Shown: positions 1 through 9,304 of the stretch, piece by piece
Position numbering within the stretch: position 1 is the first letter of the stretch
How the letters are laid out: each line of letters starts with the position of its first letter
Origin: Cellulomonas denverensis
Lineage (GTDB): Bacteria > Actinomycetota > Actinomycetes > Actinomycetales > Cellulomonadaceae
DNA length: 64,000 nt
Assembly: GCF_012396125.1 (NCBI RefSeq)
Contig: NZ_JAAXOX010000007.1
Coordinates: 62,001 to 126,000 of the forward strand
Reading direction: 5' to 3'
The notes under the pieces: generated by a model
Database searches by the model: none
What the model was told of the DNA's origin: nothing
What the model saw: only the letters and a program-made list of their open reading frames with translations
Made by a program: the position numbers and the translations under genes

Positions 1-103
1 ATGCCCGGAACGGATCGACCAGCAGGCAGACCCCCGGCAGCACGCCGGCCCGGACCGGCTCCGCCGGACGACATCCCGCCCGTCGGCGGAAGCAGGAGGA
101 CAG

Positions 104-1402
104 GTGCTCAGCGCATTCGTGCGGGCCTTCAGGACCCCGGACCTGCGGCGCAAGCTGCTGTTCACGATCGCGATCATGGTCGTGTTCCGGATCGGCTCAT
201 TCCTGCCCACCCCTGGCGTCTCGTACTCCAACGTCCAGGTCTGCATCGAGCAGTCCGGGTCGGACAGCGGCGTCCTGGGGATCGTGAACCTGTTCAGCGG
301 TGGGGCCCTGCTCCAGCTGTCGGTGTTCGCGCTCGGGATCATGCCGTACATCACCGCCAGCATCATCGTCCAGCTGCTGCGCGTGGTGATCCCGCGGTTC
401 GAGGCCCTGCACAAGGAGGGCCAGTCCGGCACCGCGAAGCTGACCCAGTACACCCGGTACCTCACCATCGGCCTGGCGGTGCTGCAGTCCACCACCGTGA
501 TCATCACCGCGCGCAACGGCGGCCTGTTCACCGGCTGCTCGGTGGAGGTGATCCCGGACGGGTCGATCCAGACCACCGCGCTGATGATCCTCACCATGAC
601 CGCCGGTACCGGCCTGATCATGTGGCTGGGCGAGCTGATCACCGAGCGCGGTGTCGGCAACGGCATGTCCCTGCTGATCTTCACCTCGATCGCGGCGCAG
701 TTCCCGAGCGCCATGTGGTCGATCGCCGGTGGCTCCGGCGGCCTGGGCGCCTTCGCGATCGTGCTGCTGATCATCATCCTGGTGATCGGCCTGGTCGTGT
801 TCGTCGAGCAGTCCCAGCGCCGGGTGCCGGTGCAGTACGCCAAGCGGATGGTCGGGCGCCGGACCTACGGCGGGTCGAGCACCTACATCCCGATCAAGAT
901 CAACATGGCCGGTGTGATCCCGGTGATCTTCGCGTCCTCGCTGCTGCAGGTGCCGGCGCTGCTGGCCGGCTTCGGCGACCAGACCGCGGGCTGGAAGCAG
1001 TGGGTGGCGAACAACCTGGCCAACCAGGGCGCCCCGCTGCACATCGGCCTGTACGTGCTGCTGATCGTGTTCTTCTGCTACTTCTACACCGCCATCACGT
1101 TCAACCCGGACGAGGTCGCGGACAACATGAAGAAGTACGGCGGCTTCATCCCCGGCATCCGGGCCGGCAAGCCGACCGCCGAGTACCTCGACTACGTGAT
1201 CACCCGGATCACCGCGCCGGGTTCGATCTACCTGGCCCTGGTCGCCCTGATCCCGACCATCGCGTTCATCGTGCTCGGCGTCGGGACCTCGATCCCGTTC
1301 GGCGGCTCGTCGATCCTGATCGTGGTCGGGGTCGGCCTGGAGACCGTCAAGCAGATCGAGTCCCAGCTCCAGCAGCGTCACTACGAAGGGTTCCTGCGAT
1401 GA
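104..1402 (+). CDS. secY: Protein translocase subunit SecY
   Basis: SecY forms the protein-conducting channel of the SecYEG translocon in the cytoplasmic membrane. The 432-residue product has the usual family length and alternating hydrophobic segments throughout. It carries typical SecY signatures: TERGVGNGMSLLIF near residue 180 and GGFIPGIRAGKPT near residue 346, in a cytoplasmic loop that contacts the ribosome and SecA. The GTG start at 104 follows a strong Shine-Dalgarno (AGGAGG at 94-99). The gene opens the conserved secY-adk-map-infA block that normally follows rplO, which would lie just outside the window. The stop overlaps the adk start as ATGA, so the two are probably translationally coupled. 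Identification is secure. Confidence 0.98.
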   Translation: MLSAFVRAFRTPDLRRKLLFTIAIMVVFRIGSFLPTPGVSYSNVQVCIEQSGSDSGVLGIVNLFSGGALLQLSVFALGIMPYITASIIVQLLRVVIPRFEALHKEGQSGTAKLTQYTRYLTIGLAVLQSTTVIITARNGGLFTGCSVEVIPDGSIQTTALMILTMTAGTGLIMWLGELITERGVGNGMSLLIFTSIAAQFPSAMWSIAGGSGGLGAFAIVLLIIILVIGLVVFVEQSQRRVPVQYAKRMVGRRTYGGSSTYIPIKINMAGVIPVIFASSLLQVPALLAGFGDQTAGWKQWVANNLANQGAPLHIGLYVLLIVFFCYFYTAITFNPDEVADNMKKYGGFIPGIRAGKPTAEYLDYVITRITAPGSIYLALVALIPTIAFIVLGVGTSIPFGGSSILIVVGVGLETVKQIESQLQQRHYEGFLR

Positions 1403-1980
1403 GTTCGCCCCGTCTGATCCTGCTCGGCGCCCCCGGTGCCGGGAAGGGCACCCAGGCTGCCCGGCTGGCCGAGCGCCTGGGGATCCCGGCGATCTCCACC
1501 GGCGACATCTTCCGCGCCAACATCAAGGGCGGCACGGACCTGGGCCGGGCAGCGCAGGAGTACACCTCCCGCGGCGAGCTGGTCCCGGACGAGATCACCG
1601 ACTCGATGGTCCGCGACCGGCTGGCCGAGTCCGACGCCGCCGAGGGCTTCCTGCTGGACGGTTACCCGCGCAACACCGCGCAGGTGGCCGCGCTGGACGC
1701 CACCCTGACCGACGCGGGCACCGCGCTGGACCTGGCCGTCGAGCTCACCGTCGACCCCGAGGTCGTGGTGCCGCGGCTGCTCAAGCGTGCCGAGATCGAG
1801 GGCCGCGAGGACGACACCGAGGACGTCATCCGCCGCCGGCTGGACGTCTACGCCGCCGAGACCGCGCCGATCTCCGGGCTGTACGCCGCCCGGGGCCTGC
1901 TGGTGCAGGTCGACGGCCTGGGCGAGGTCGACGAGGTCACCGAGCGGCTGCTGGCCGCGATCTCGGCCCGGCTGGGCTGA
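1399..1980 (+). CDS. adk: Adenylate kinase
   Basis: Adenylate kinase interconverts AMP and ATP with two ADP in the cytoplasm. The 193-residue protein begins with the P-loop GAPGAGKGT (residues 10-18). It continues with the AMP-binding STGDIFR and the DGYPRN segment. The LID region is the short form, without the roughly 27-residue zinc-type insertion, as in other actinobacterial enzymes. The ATG at 1399 overlaps the secY stop (ATGA), and the stop overlaps the map start (TGATG), so the three genes form a coupled unit. The start was chosen because the P-loop must lie close to the N-terminus; a longer reading frame upstream in the same frame only shadows secY. Confidence 0.98.
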   Translation: MSSPRLILLGAPGAGKGTQAARLAERLGIPAISTGDIFRANIKGGTDLGRAAQEYTSRGELVPDEITDSMVRDRLAESDAAEGFLLDGYPRNTAQVAALDATLTDAGTALDLAVELTVDPEVVVPRLLKRAEIEGREDDTEDVIRRRLDVYAAETAPISGLYAARGLLVQVDGLGEVDEVTERLLAAISARLG

Positions 1981-2819
1981 TGTCCTTCATCGGCCGCGAG
2001 AAGATCGAGCTCAAGACCCCGGACCAGATCCGCCTGATGCGGCGGGCCGGGCTGGTGGTGGCCGACGCACTGGCCGCCGCCCGTGCCGCGGCGGTGCCGG
2101 GTGCGACCACCGCCGATCTGGACGCGGCCGCCGCCGGGGTGATCGCCGCCGCCGGTGCCACCCCGTCCTTCCTGGGCTACTACGACTACCCGGCCACCAT
2201 CTGCGCCTCGGTCAACGACGAGGTGGTGCACGGCATCCCGGGGGACCGGGTGCTGCAGCCCGGTGACCTGGTCTCGATCGACTGCGGCGCGATCGTCGAG
2301 GGCTGGCACGGCGACTCGGCGTTCTCCGTGGTGCTGGACCCGGCCGACCCGGCTTACCAGGCGCTGGTGGACGTGACCGAGCGGGCGATGTGGGACGCGA
2401 TCGCCGCCCTGTGGTCCGGCGACGGGCTCGCCGACCGGCTGAACGTGGTCGGGGAGGCGGTGGAGGGCGCGGTGGACGCCAGCGGCGGCTCCTACGGCAT
2501 CATCGAGGAGTACGTCGGGCACGGCATCGGCACCCAGATGCACCTGCCGCCGGACGTGCTCAACTACCGGGTCCGCGACCGACTGCCGAAGCTCAAGGCC
2601 GGAATGTGCCTGGCGATCGAGCCGATGATCACGGCGGGCACCATCGCGACCGAGACGCTGGCCGACGACTGGACCGTGATCACCGCGGACGGGTCCCGGG
2701 CCGCGCACTGGGAGCACACCGTGGCACTGTTCGAGGACGGCCTGTGGGTGCTGACCGCGGTGGACGGGGGAGCCGCGGAACTGACCGCCCGGGGCATCCC
2801 GGTGGCGGCGCTGGACTGA
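1980..2819 (+). CDS. map: Type I methionine aminopeptidase
   Basis: This enzyme removes the initiator methionine from nascent proteins after deformylation. The 279-residue sequence has the pita-bread aminopeptidase fold with all five metal ligands recognisable: Asp in SIDCGAIV, Asp in WHGDSAF, His in GHGIGTQMH, Glu in AIEPMI and Glu in WEHTVAL. It starts on the last base of the adk stop codon (TGATG), giving tight coupling with secY and adk. A 222-nt gap with a probable promoter separates it from infA. The matching deformylase gene, def, lies about 11 kb downstream. Confidence 0.97.
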   Translation: MSFIGREKIELKTPDQIRLMRRAGLVVADALAAARAAAVPGATTADLDAAAAGVIAAAGATPSFLGYYDYPATICASVNDEVVHGIPGDRVLQPGDLVSIDCGAIVEGWHGDSAFSVVLDPADPAYQALVDVTERAMWDAIAALWSGDGLADRLNVVGEAVEGAVDASGGSYGIIEEYVGHGIGTQMHLPPDVLNYRVRDRLPKLKAGMCLAIEPMITAGTIATETLADDWTVITADGSRAAHWEHTVALFEDGLWVLTAVDGGAAELTARGIPVAALD

Positions 2820-2830
2820 ACCGTTCGCAT

Positions 2831-2859
2831 TTCCCCGACGGTGGCCGATGGCGTATGCT
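2831..2859 (+). promoter_or_regulatory. Candidate promoter for the infA ribosomal operon
   Basis: TTCCCC at 2831-2836 and TATGCT at 2854-2859 are separated by 17 nt in the 222-nt gap between map and infA. The -10 is good and the -35 weak. A transcript from here would carry a leader of about 175 nt before infA. No clear terminator or riboswitch fold was recognised in that leader. Confidence 0.4.
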
Positions 2860-3041
2860 CATCCGTTGGGTGTGCGCCCTCGCGCTGTCGCACGCTCGTC
2901 CGTGGGTTCGCCGTTCATCCGGCAGTGCCCGCGCGCGAGCTCGGCACGGTGGGGGACCGGGCACACGCACCGCATCTCGATCCAGCCGGGACACCGGCAG
3001 GGGTGCGGGTCGGAAGTGAAGCACAACAGTTAGCGGAGGAC

Positions 3042-3263
3042 ATGGCGAAGAAGGACGGTGTCATCGAGATCGAGGGCAGCGTGGTCGAGGCTCTGCCGAA
3101 CGCGATGTTCCGCGTCGAGCTGACGAACGGTCACAAGGTTCTCGCCCACATCTCGGGCAAGATGCGCCAGCACTACATCCGGATCCTCCCCGAGGACCGG
3201 GTGGTGGTCGAGCTCAGCCCGTACGACCTGTCCCGCGGGCGCATCGTCTACCGCTACAAGTAA
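3042..3263 (+). CDS. infA: Translation initiation factor IF-1
   Basis: IF-1 binds the A site of the 30S subunit during initiation. The 73-residue protein is a single S1-like OB-fold, beginning [12 protein letters not shown] and ending RGRIVYRYK, the normal length and ends for the family. The ATG at 3042 is preceded by GGAGG (3035-3039). It is followed by rpmJ and rpsM in the classic order. The residue pattern [13 protein letters not shown] is diagnostic. Confidence 0.98.
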   Translation: MAKKDGVIEIEGSVVEALPNAMFRVELTNGHKVLAHISGKMRQHYIRILPEDRVVVELSPYDLSRGRIVYRYK

Positions 3264-3330
3264 ACCGACCGATCGAGCATCGCCGCTGGCCCGGCTGGGA
3301 AGTCGGGCTCCGGCGGCGGAGGAACAGGCC

Positions 3331-3444
3331 ATGAAGGTCAAGCCCAGCGTCAAGAAGATCTGCGACAAGTGCAAGGTGATCCGCCGGCACGGTCGTGTCC
3401 AGGTGATCTGCGAGAACCTGCGCCACAAGCAGCGTCAGGGCTGA
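3331..3444 (+). CDS. rpmJ: 50S ribosomal protein L36
   Basis: The 37-codon gene begins [19 protein letters not shown] and ends HKQRQG. The four zinc ligands of the C+ form are present (Cys11, Cys14, Cys27, His32), so this is the zinc-binding paralogue. A GGAGG at 3318-3322 precedes the ATG. It sits between infA and rpsM as in most bacteria. It is short but unambiguous. Confidence 0.96.
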   Translation: MKVKPSVKKICDKCKVIRRHGRVQVICENLRHKQRQG

Positions 3445-3626
3445 TTCAGCCCGGACCCAGGTCCGATTGACCCCAGGTGACCCACGAGCGGTCACCGTCA
3501 GCGCATCGCCGCACCGCACCACCCCCCGGGTGGTCGGTGAACCCCCGGTCCGGAGGCCGGGGCCCGCAGCCGAGCGGGAGGACGATGGGGAAGACCTCCG
3601 GACGAAGTACAGGAGCCGTCAGGCAC

Positions 3627-4007
3627 ATGGCACGTCTTATCGGCGTCGACCTCCCCCGCGAGAAGCGGCTGGAGATCGCGCTCACCTACATCTACGGCGT
3701 GGGTCGCACCCGCGCCAAGGCCACGCTCGAGGCGACCGGGATCAGCCCGGACGTCCGCGTGAAGGACCTGGACGACGCCCAGCTGGTCGCACTGCGCGAC
3801 TACCTGGAGGGCAACTACAAGCTCGAGGGTGACCTCCGCCGTGAGGTTGCCGCCGACATCCGCCGCAAGGTCGAGATCGGCTGCTACGAGGGTCTGCGTC
3901 ACCGTCGCGGCCTCCCGGTGCGTGGTCAGCGCACCAAGACCAACGCTCGTACCCGCAAGGGCCCGAAGCGCACCGTCGCCGGCAAGAAGAAGGCCGGCCG
4001 CAAGTAA
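3627..4007 (+). CDS. rpsM: 30S ribosomal protein S13
   Basis: S13 sits in the head of the 30S subunit and contacts the P-site tRNA and the B1 bridges to the 50S subunit. The 126-residue protein starts [21 protein letters not shown] and has the basic C-terminal tail [12 protein letters not shown] expected of the family. The ATG at 3627 was chosen because the family begins MARI/LxGVDLP and because AGGAG (3611-3615) precedes it. An in-frame ATG 14 codons upstream would add residues not seen in S13. It is followed by rpsK after 86 nt. Confidence 0.97.
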   Translation: MARLIGVDLPREKRLEIALTYIYGVGRTRAKATLEATGISPDVRVKDLDDAQLVALRDYLEGNYKLEGDLRREVAADIRRKVEIGCYEGLRHRRGLPVRGQRTKTNARTRKGPKRTVAGKKKAGRK

Positions 4008-4093
4008 GCCGCCGGCGGCCCGCGTGCTGATCCAGCACCGCAGGGCCGGCAGCAGCACGCGACCCGTAGACCCGCAGCAGAGAGAACGAGCGA

Positions 4094-4495
4094 ATGCCTC
4101 CCAAGACCCGTACCGGTGTGCGCAAGCCGCGCCGCAAGGAGAAGAAGAACATCTCCGTGGGCCAGGCCCACATCAAGAGCACCTTCAACAACACGATCGT
4201 CTCGATCACCGACCCGAGCGGTGCGGTGATCTCCTGGGCCTCCGGCGGCGACGTCGGCTTCAAGGGCTCCCGCAAGTCGACCCCCTACGCCGCCGGCATG
4301 GCGGCCGAGGCCGCTGCTCGCAAGGCGCAGGAGCACGGCATGAAGAAGGTCGACGTCTTCGTCAAGGGCCCGGGCTCCGGTCGTGAGACCGCGATCCGCT
4401 CCCTGACCGCCGCTGGTCTCGAGGTGGGCTCGATCCAGGACGTGACGCCGCAGGCGCACAACGGCTGCCGCCCCCCGAAGCGTCGCCGCGTCTGA
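4094..4495 (+). CDS. rpsK: 30S ribosomal protein S11
   Basis: S11 forms part of the 30S platform. The 133-residue sequence includes the family hallmarks [18 protein letters not shown] and [16 protein letters not shown] at the C-terminus. The ATG follows AGAGAACGAGCGA, a purine-rich but weak ribosome-binding site. Many bacteria place rpsD directly after rpsK. Here rpoA follows instead, as in several other actinobacteria, so rpsD must be elsewhere in the genome. Confidence 0.98.
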   Translation: MPPKTRTGVRKPRRKEKKNISVGQAHIKSTFNNTIVSITDPSGAVISWASGGDVGFKGSRKSTPYAAGMAAEAAARKAQEHGMKKVDVFVKGPGSGRETAIRSLTAAGLEVGSIQDVTPQAHNGCRPPKRRRV

Positions 4496-4511
4496 TCCCG
4501 TCGCCACCGGT

Positions 4512-4539
4512 GTCCCGGTCTCGTTCGCGAGGCCGGGAC
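4512..4539 (+). other. Hairpin with TTCG loop between rpsK and rpoA
   Basis: GTCCCGG, a T, CTCG, loop TTCG, CGAG, a G, then CCGGGAC gives a 12-bp stem with one wobble closed by a stable tetraloop. There is no T-run after it, so it is more likely a processing, attenuation or mRNA-stability element inside the ribosomal operon than a complete terminator. Confidence 0.5.
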
Positions 4540-4636
4540 GCCTGTGGCTGGTCGCCCGGGTGGACCGAGACCCGCGCGGCCCTTTGCGTACCTGCGCTGC
4601 GTCATATGGCGGACGCACGCTGAGAGGAACACCGAA

Positions 4637-5647
4637 GTGCTCATCGCACAGCGCCCCACCCTGACCGAAGAGGTCATCTCGGAGAACCGGTCCCGGTTCT
4701 CCATCGAGCCGCTCGAGCCCGGCTTCGGCTACACGCTGGGCAACTCCCTGCGCCGGACGCTGCTGTCGTCCATCCCCGGCGCCGCCGTGACCAGCATCCG
4801 GATCGACGGTGTGCTGCACGAGTTCAGCACCGTCCCGGGGGTCAAGGAGGATGTCACCGAGATCATCCTCAACATCAAGAACCTGGTCGTCTCCTCGGAG
4901 AACGACGAGCCGGTCGTGATGTACCTGCGCAAGCAGGGCACCGGTGACGTGACCGCCGCCGACATCGTGCCGCCGGCCGGTGTCGAGGTGCACAACCCCG
5001 ACCTGCACCTGGCGACGCTGAACGAGAAGGGCAAGCTCGAGATCGAGCTGACCGTCGAGCGCGGCCGTGGCTATGTGTCGGCCAACCAGAACAAGGCGAT
5101 GGAAGCCGAGATCGGCCGGATCCCGGTCGACTCGATCTACTCGCCGGTGCTCAAGGTCACCTACAAGGTCGAGGCCACCCGTGTCGAGCAGCGCACCGAC
5201 TTCGACAAGCTGATCGTCGACGTCGAGACCAAGGCCGCCATCTCGCCGCGGGACGCCCTGGCGTCGGCCGGCAAGACCCTGGTCGAGCTGTTCGGTCTGG
5301 CCCGGGAGCTGAACGTCGAGGCCGAGGGCATCGAGATCGGCCCGTCGCCGACCGACCAGGCCCTGGCCGCCGACCTGGCGCTGCCGATCGAGGACCTGCA
5401 GCTGACCATCCGGTCCTACAACTGCCTCAAGCGCGAGGGCATCCACACGGTGGGCGAGCTCGTGGCGCGTTCCGAGGCCGACCTGCTCGACATCCGCAAC
5501 TTCGGTGCGAAGTCGATCACCGAGGTCAAGGAGAAGCTGGCCGAGCTGAACCTGTCCCTCAAGGACAGCCCGCTCGACTTCGACCCGACCGCCGCCGCGT
5601 ACTACGACGGTGACGAGGGCGACTTCGCCGAGGACGAGCAGTACTGA
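4637..5647 (+). CDS. rpoA: DNA-directed RNA polymerase subunit alpha
   Basis: The alpha subunit scaffolds RNA polymerase assembly and contacts promoter UP elements and activators. The 336-residue protein has the N-terminal dimerisation domain ([21 protein letters not shown] near residues 20-40). A linker separates it from the helix-hairpin-helix C-terminal domain (residues about 245-310, with [17 protein letters not shown]), and an acidic tail follows. The GTG at 4637 ([12 protein letters not shown]) was chosen because it matches the conserved actinobacterial N-terminus and follows GAGAGG (4622-4627). Longer in-frame starts would add a non-conserved extension. The gene is followed by rplQ, as usual. 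Confidence 0.98.
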   Translation: MLIAQRPTLTEEVISENRSRFSIEPLEPGFGYTLGNSLRRTLLSSIPGAAVTSIRIDGVLHEFSTVPGVKEDVTEIILNIKNLVVSSENDEPVVMYLRKQGTGDVTAADIVPPAGVEVHNPDLHLATLNEKGKLEIELTVERGRGYVSANQNKAMEAEIGRIPVDSIYSPVLKVTYKVEATRVEQRTDFDKLIVDVETKAAISPRDALASAGKTLVELFGLARELNVEAEGIEIGPSPTDQALAADLALPIEDLQLTIRSYNCLKREGIHTVGELVARSEADLLDIRNFGAKSITEVKEKLAELNLSLKDSPLDFDPTAAAYYDGDEGDFAEDEQY

Positions 5648-5707
5648 CGCCGGGGAGGCCGGCGACGGATGCCGGCCAGCCCATCATTGGAACCAAGGAG
5701 TAACGAC

Positions 5708-6247
5708 ATGCCTACGCCCACCAAGGGTCCCCGGCTCGGTGGCGGTCCGGCGCACGAGCGGCTGATCCTGGCCAACCTGGCCACTGCGCTGTTCGAGCAC
5801 AAGCGGATCACCACCACCGAGACCAAGGCGAAGCGCCTTCGTCCGCTGGCCGAGCGCCTGATCACCTTCGCCAAGCGCGGTGACCTGCATGCCCGTCGCC
5901 GGGTGCTGACCGTCGTGCGCGACAAGTCCGTGGTGCACACCCTGTTCACCGAGATCGCCCCGGCGATGGCGGAGCGTCAGGGCGGCTACACCCGGATCAC
6001 CAAGATCGGCCCCCGCAAGGGTGACAACGCGCCGATGGCCGTGATCGAGCTCGTGCTCGAGCCGGTCTCGCCGAAGCAGGCCGTGGTCCGCGAGGCCGCC
6101 AAGGCTGCCGAGAAGGCCGCGCCGAAGACCGAGGAGGCTCCGGTCGAGGAGACCACCGAGGCTCCGGCCGAGGACGCGACCGAGGCGACCGAGGCTCCGG
6201 CCGAGGAGACCGCCGAGGAGACCACGGACGAGGCCGACAAGGCCTGA
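5708..6247 (+). CDS. rplQ: 50S ribosomal protein L17 with acidic C-terminal tail
   Basis: L17 is a 50S protein near the exit tunnel. The first ~120 of 179 residues match the family ([36 protein letters not shown]). After about residue 125 comes a low-complexity tail made of repeated Ala-Pro-Glu-Glu-Thr units, very acidic and unlike the basic core. Similar tails occur in other actinobacterial L17 proteins, but their function is unclear. An AAGGAG at 5695-5700 supports the ATG at 5708. A hairpin terminator follows directly, ending the ribosomal operon. Confidence 0.97.
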   Translation: MPTPTKGPRLGGGPAHERLILANLATALFEHKRITTTETKAKRLRPLAERLITFAKRGDLHARRRVLTVVRDKSVVHTLFTEIAPAMAERQGGYTRITKIGPRKGDNAPMAVIELVLEPVSPKQAVVREAAKAAEKAAPKTEEAPVEETTEAPAEDATEATEAPAEETAEETTDEADKA

Positions 6248-6264
6248 GTCCGGCTGCTACGCAC

Positions 6265-6305
6265 GAGGCCCGGTCCGCCCCCGCCACGGGGTGGGCCGGG
6301 CCTTG
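6265..6305 (+). terminator. Terminator after rplQ
   Basis: AGGCCCGGTCCGCCCC pairs imperfectly with GGGGTGGGCCGGGCCT around the loop GCCAC, followed by TTGT. It ends the rpoA-rplQ transcript and separates it from the leaderless promoter of the hydrolase gene at 6333. Confidence 0.75.
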
Positions 6306-6332
6306 TCGTGTCCGCGGCGGTAGCGTCGGGGC

Positions 6333-7067
6333 ATGGTGCCGGTGCTCTTCGTCCACGGTCTGCGGACCTCCCGGACCATGTGGCGGCACCAGCAGCAGGC
6401 GCTGGAGCGGTTCGGCTGCCGGACCCTGGCGGTGGACCTGCCCGGCCACGGCGAGCGGCGCGGCGAGCGGTTCACCCTGGACGGCGCGGTCAGGGCGGTG
6501 GCGGACGGGGTGGACGCCCTGGGCGGCCGGGCGCTGGTGGTCGGGTTGTCGCTCGGCGGGTACGTGGCGATCGCGCACGCGGCGCGGCATCCGGAGCAGG
6601 TGGCCGGGCTGGTCGCGGCGAGCTGCTGCACCCGGCCGCTGCGGCTGCTGGTGGACGGCTGGGCGGTGCTGGCCCGGGGGATCGCCCGGCTGCCGGACGG
6701 CGGGGCCGGGCTGAACCAGCGCTCGGTGGATGCGGTGCTGTCGCGGCAGGCGGCACAGGACGTCGCGGCGGGCGGCTTCGCGCTGGACGTGATGGACGAC
6801 GTGCTGCGCGCGATGCGGGCCGCGGACCCGGTGGGCGACCTGAGCCGGGTCACCGCGCCGGTGTGGCTGGTGAACGGCCGCTACGACCACTTCCGCGGCG
6901 AGGAGCGCCGGTTCCTGGCGGCCTGCCGGGACGGCCGGCTGGTGATCGTGCCGCGGGCCACCCACCTGGTCAGCCTGAGCGCCCCGGTCGCCTTCACCCG
7001 GGTTCTGCTGGACGTGCTGGCCGAGGTCAGTCGGTGCTCAGCGCCCAGGCCCGCACCCCACCGGTGA
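6333..7067 (+). CDS. Alpha/beta-fold hydrolase
   Basis: The 244-residue protein is an alpha/beta hydrolase of unknown substrate. It shows the oxyanion-side HG motif (LFVHGLRTSRTMW), the nucleophile elbow GLSLG (Ser73), an Asp in NGRYDHF (about residue 185) and a His in ATHLVSL (about residue 211), so the triad looks complete. The start is supported by a -10-like TAGCGT at 6321-6326, 6 nt before the ATG, implying a leaderless transcript. The last 41 nt overlap the 3' end of the convergent kinase gene. The gene interrupts the common rplQ-truA order, which suggests local insertion. Substrate is not predictable from sequence. Confidence 0.85.
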   Translation: MVPVLFVHGLRTSRTMWRHQQQALERFGCRTLAVDLPGHGERRGERFTLDGAVRAVADGVDALGGRALVVGLSLGGYVAIAHAARHPEQVAGLVAASCCTRPLRLLVDGWAVLARGIARLPDGGAGLNQRSVDAVLSRQAAQDVAAGGFALDVMDDVLRAMRAADPVGDLSRVTAPVWLVNGRYDHFRGEERRFLAACRDGRLVIVPRATHLVSLSAPVAFTRVLLDVLAEVSRCSAPRPAPHR

Positions 7068-7797
7068 TCCCGGCCTGGTTGGGCACGATCACCACGTCGT
7101 CGCCGAGCCGGGCCAGGCTGGTCGCGGTGATCGCCCGGGAGTTGCCGCCGCCCAGGTAGAGCCGGTCCCAGCGGAACACCGGTCGCAGGCCGTCGATCAT
7201 CCGGCGCACCCGGCGGGACCACATCGCGTCGCCGAGCCGGGCGCGCTGGATCTGGCCGATGTACTCGTCGTAGGTGGTGCCGCGGTGGATCGGGGCGTGC
7301 GACCACTCCAGGTGCGGGGCCAGCCGGCCGCCGTCGAACAGTGCCGAGCCGAGACCGGTGCCCAGGGTCAGCACCAGCTCGACGCCCGAGCCGGAGACCA
7401 CCCCGGCGCCGTGCACCTCGGCGTCGTTCAGCACCAGTGCCGGGACGCCCAGCCGCCGCTCGAACGCCGCCCGGATGTCGCAACCGGCCCAGGCGTCCAC
7501 CAGCTCCGGCTCGACCCGGGTGTGCGGCCCGGAGCGGGTCACGTAGTGCGGGGTGGCGACCACCACGCCGTGCCGGATCATCCCGGGCATGCCGACCGTG
7601 ACCCGGTCGGCGGGCGGCAGTTGCCCGGCGATGTCGGCGATGGTGTCCACCAGGCGCTCCGGCGGGAGCGGGTAGGGCGTCGGCACCCGGACCGCCGGGG
7701 CGTGCAGCGTGCCGGAGGCGTCCAGCACGGAGGCCTTGATCCCGCCACCGCCGCAGTCGACGGCCAGGGTGTACGGACTGGGCGAGGCGGTGGGCAC
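7027..7797 (-). CDS. ROK-family kinase, polyphosphate-glucokinase-like
   Basis: This 256-residue protein belongs to the ROK/actin-like sugar kinase group. It has an N-terminal phosphate-binding loop (LAVDCGGGGIKASVLD) and a second phosphate motif (TLGTGLGSALFDGG). It also has the LExxH and TYDEYIG segments shared with polyphosphate glucokinases, which phosphorylate glucose from polyphosphate or ATP. Donor and sugar cannot be fixed by eye, so PpgK-like is an inference. The GTG start lies 6 nt after TACCGT (7809-7804 on the minus strand), a leaderless arrangement. It is divergent from truA by 41 nt and overlaps the upstream hydrolase tail-to-tail by 41 nt. Confidence 0.82.
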   Translation of the reverse strand: MPTASPSPYTLAVDCGGGGIKASVLDASGTLHAPAVRVPTPYPLPPERLVDTIADIAGQLPPADRVTVGMPGMIRHGVVVATPHYVTRSGPHTRVEPELVDAWAGCDIRAAFERRLGVPALVLNDAEVHGAGVVSGSGVELVLTLGTGLGSALFDGGRLAPHLEWSHAPIHRGTTYDEYIGQIQRARLGDAMWSRRVRRMIDGLRPVFRWDRLYLGGGNSRAITATSLARLGDDVVIVPNQAGITGGVRAWALSTD

Positions 7798-7838
7798 CGG
7801 TCAACGGTAGAGCAGCGGGAGGGTCGTAGGCTCATCGG

Positions 7839-8759
7839 GTGCCCGAGCTGCCCCCCGCCACCCCCGTGCGTGTCCGGATCGATCTGGCCTACGACGGCAC
7901 CGACTTCGCCGGGTGGGCCCGCCAGCCCGGGCTGCGCACCGTGCAGGGGGCGGTGGAGGACGGTCTGGCACTGGTGCTGCGCTCGGAGCACCGCGGGCAT
8001 GCCGCCCCCCGGGTGACCGTGGCCGGCCGGACCGATGCCGGGGTGCACGCCCGCGGCCAGGTGCTGCACGTGGACATCCCCGCCGAGGTCTGGGCCGAGC
8101 TGCCCGGGCGCTCCGACCGCGACCCGGCCACCGCGCTGCGCACCCGGCTGACCGGGGTGCTGCCGCCGGATGTGGTGATCCGCCGGGCGCAGGTCGCCGC
8201 CGACGGCTTCGACGCCCGGTTCTCCGCGCTGGCCCGGCGGTACGTGTACCGGATCTGCGACGACCCGGAGCTGCGCGACCCGCTGCGCCGGGCACACGTG
8301 GTCTGGCACCGCCGCCCGCTCGACGTCGCGGCGATGCACACCGGCGCGCAGCGGGTGCTCGGCCGGCACGACTTCGCCGCGTTCTGCAAGCCGCGGGAGG
8401 GTGCCACCACCATCCGCACCCTGGACGAGCTGAGCTGGACCCGGGCCTCCGGCGGGCCGGATGCCGGCCTGGTGGTCGCCACCGTGCGGGCGGACGCGTT
8501 CTGCCACTCGATGGTGCGGGCCCTGGTCGGGGCCAGCCTGGCGGTGGGGGAGCACCGGCGGGGGATCGACTGGCCGGCCGAGCTGCTGGTCGGTGGCCGC
8601 CGGGACCCGGGCTCCGCGGTCGCCCCGCCGCACGGCCTCACGCTGGAGGAGGTGCTCTACCCGCCGGACGCGGAGCTGGCCGCCCGGGCGGTGCGGACCC
8701 GGGCACCCCGGTCCGCCGATGACGTGGAACGGCCGCCGCTGCCCCGCCCCGGCGACTGA
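7839..8759 (+). CDS. truA: tRNA pseudouridine(38-40) synthase TruA
   Basis: TruA makes pseudouridine at positions 38-40 of the tRNA anticodon stem. The 306-residue protein carries [18 protein letters not shown] near the N-terminus and the catalytic Asp66 in [14 protein letters not shown]. Also visible are the [10 protein letters not shown] and [11 protein letters not shown] segments. The GTG at 7839 follows TAGGCT (7827-7832) by 6 nt. GGGAGG upstream overlaps that promoter, so a leaderless start fits better. In many actinobacteria truA lies between rplQ and rplM; here two foreign genes flank it on each side. About 40 extra C-terminal residues are non-conserved. Confidence 0.96.
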   Translation: MPELPPATPVRVRIDLAYDGTDFAGWARQPGLRTVQGAVEDGLALVLRSEHRGHAAPRVTVAGRTDAGVHARGQVLHVDIPAEVWAELPGRSDRDPATALRTRLTGVLPPDVVIRRAQVAADGFDARFSALARRYVYRICDDPELRDPLRRAHVVWHRRPLDVAAMHTGAQRVLGRHDFAAFCKPREGATTIRTLDELSWTRASGGPDAGLVVATVRADAFCHSMVRALVGASLAVGEHRRGIDWPAELLVGGRRDPGSAVAPPHGLTLEEVLYPPDAELAARAVRTRAPRSADDVERPPLPRPGD

Positions 8760-8792
8760 TCGGGGCGGAACAGCGGCGGCCGGGTCAGGGGG

Positions 8793-9215
8793 TCAGAACT
8801 CCTGGTCCTCGTCGATGACGTGCACCGCGGCCTCCTCGGCGGAGGCGGCACCACCGTCCACCCCGGCATCCACGGCGAACTGGTCGTTGCCACCGGCCTC
8901 GACCGCATCGTCGTCCTCGGCCAGGCGCCCGGCCCGGTCGGGCTGGCGGGCCGGATCCACCGGCGGGTCGGCGTCCCAGATCTCGGGCTCCTCCTCGGCC
9001 ACCCGCTGGTCCAGGGTCTCGCCCCGGGACTCCTCCCAGGGGGTCTCGCCCCAGTGGCTGACCGCGGGGCGCGGCCGCTCCGGCGGGGAGTAGCCCTCGT
9101 CGAGCAGGTCGGCCACGCCGCGCTCGACCAGCGTGTCCTCCTCGGGCAGCTGGTTCGCGTCGCCCTCGGCGCCGGTGGCGGGATCGGTGCTGGTGGCAGG
9201 GGTGTCCTCGGTCAT
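8793..9215 (-). CDS. DUF5709 domain protein
   Basis: This is a 140-residue, strongly acidic, probably disordered cytoplasmic protein. The central block TLVERGVADLLDEGYSPPER, followed by WEESRGETLDQRVAEEEPE, matches the actinobacterial DUF5709 family, whose function is unknown. I placed the start at ATG 9215 rather than an upstream in-frame codon at 9275 because the extra residues look non-coding and run through the promoter area. It is convergent with truA (33-nt gap) and divergent from the ABC-F gene. Confidence 0.8.
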   Translation of the reverse strand: MTEDTPATSTDPATGAEGDANQLPEEDTLVERGVADLLDEGYSPPERPRPAVSHWGETPWEESRGETLDQRVAEEEPEIWDADPPVDPARQPDRAGRLAEDDDAVEAGGNDQFAVDAGVDGGAASAEEAAVHVIDEDQEF

Positions 9216-9304
9216 GGGACCACGGTCGCACCGCCCGGGTCCGGTCGCCAGCGGAGGGCAAATGACCTGGCTCACCGCGGGGGTCCGGGGGCATCCTGAC
9301 CGGC

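Noticed and set aside
1..1398. Frame open from position 1 leading into adk, suggesting a larger fused protein
   Set aside because: The part before 1399 is out of frame with the unmistakable secY and is Arg/Pro-rich shadow. Only the adk portion is real.
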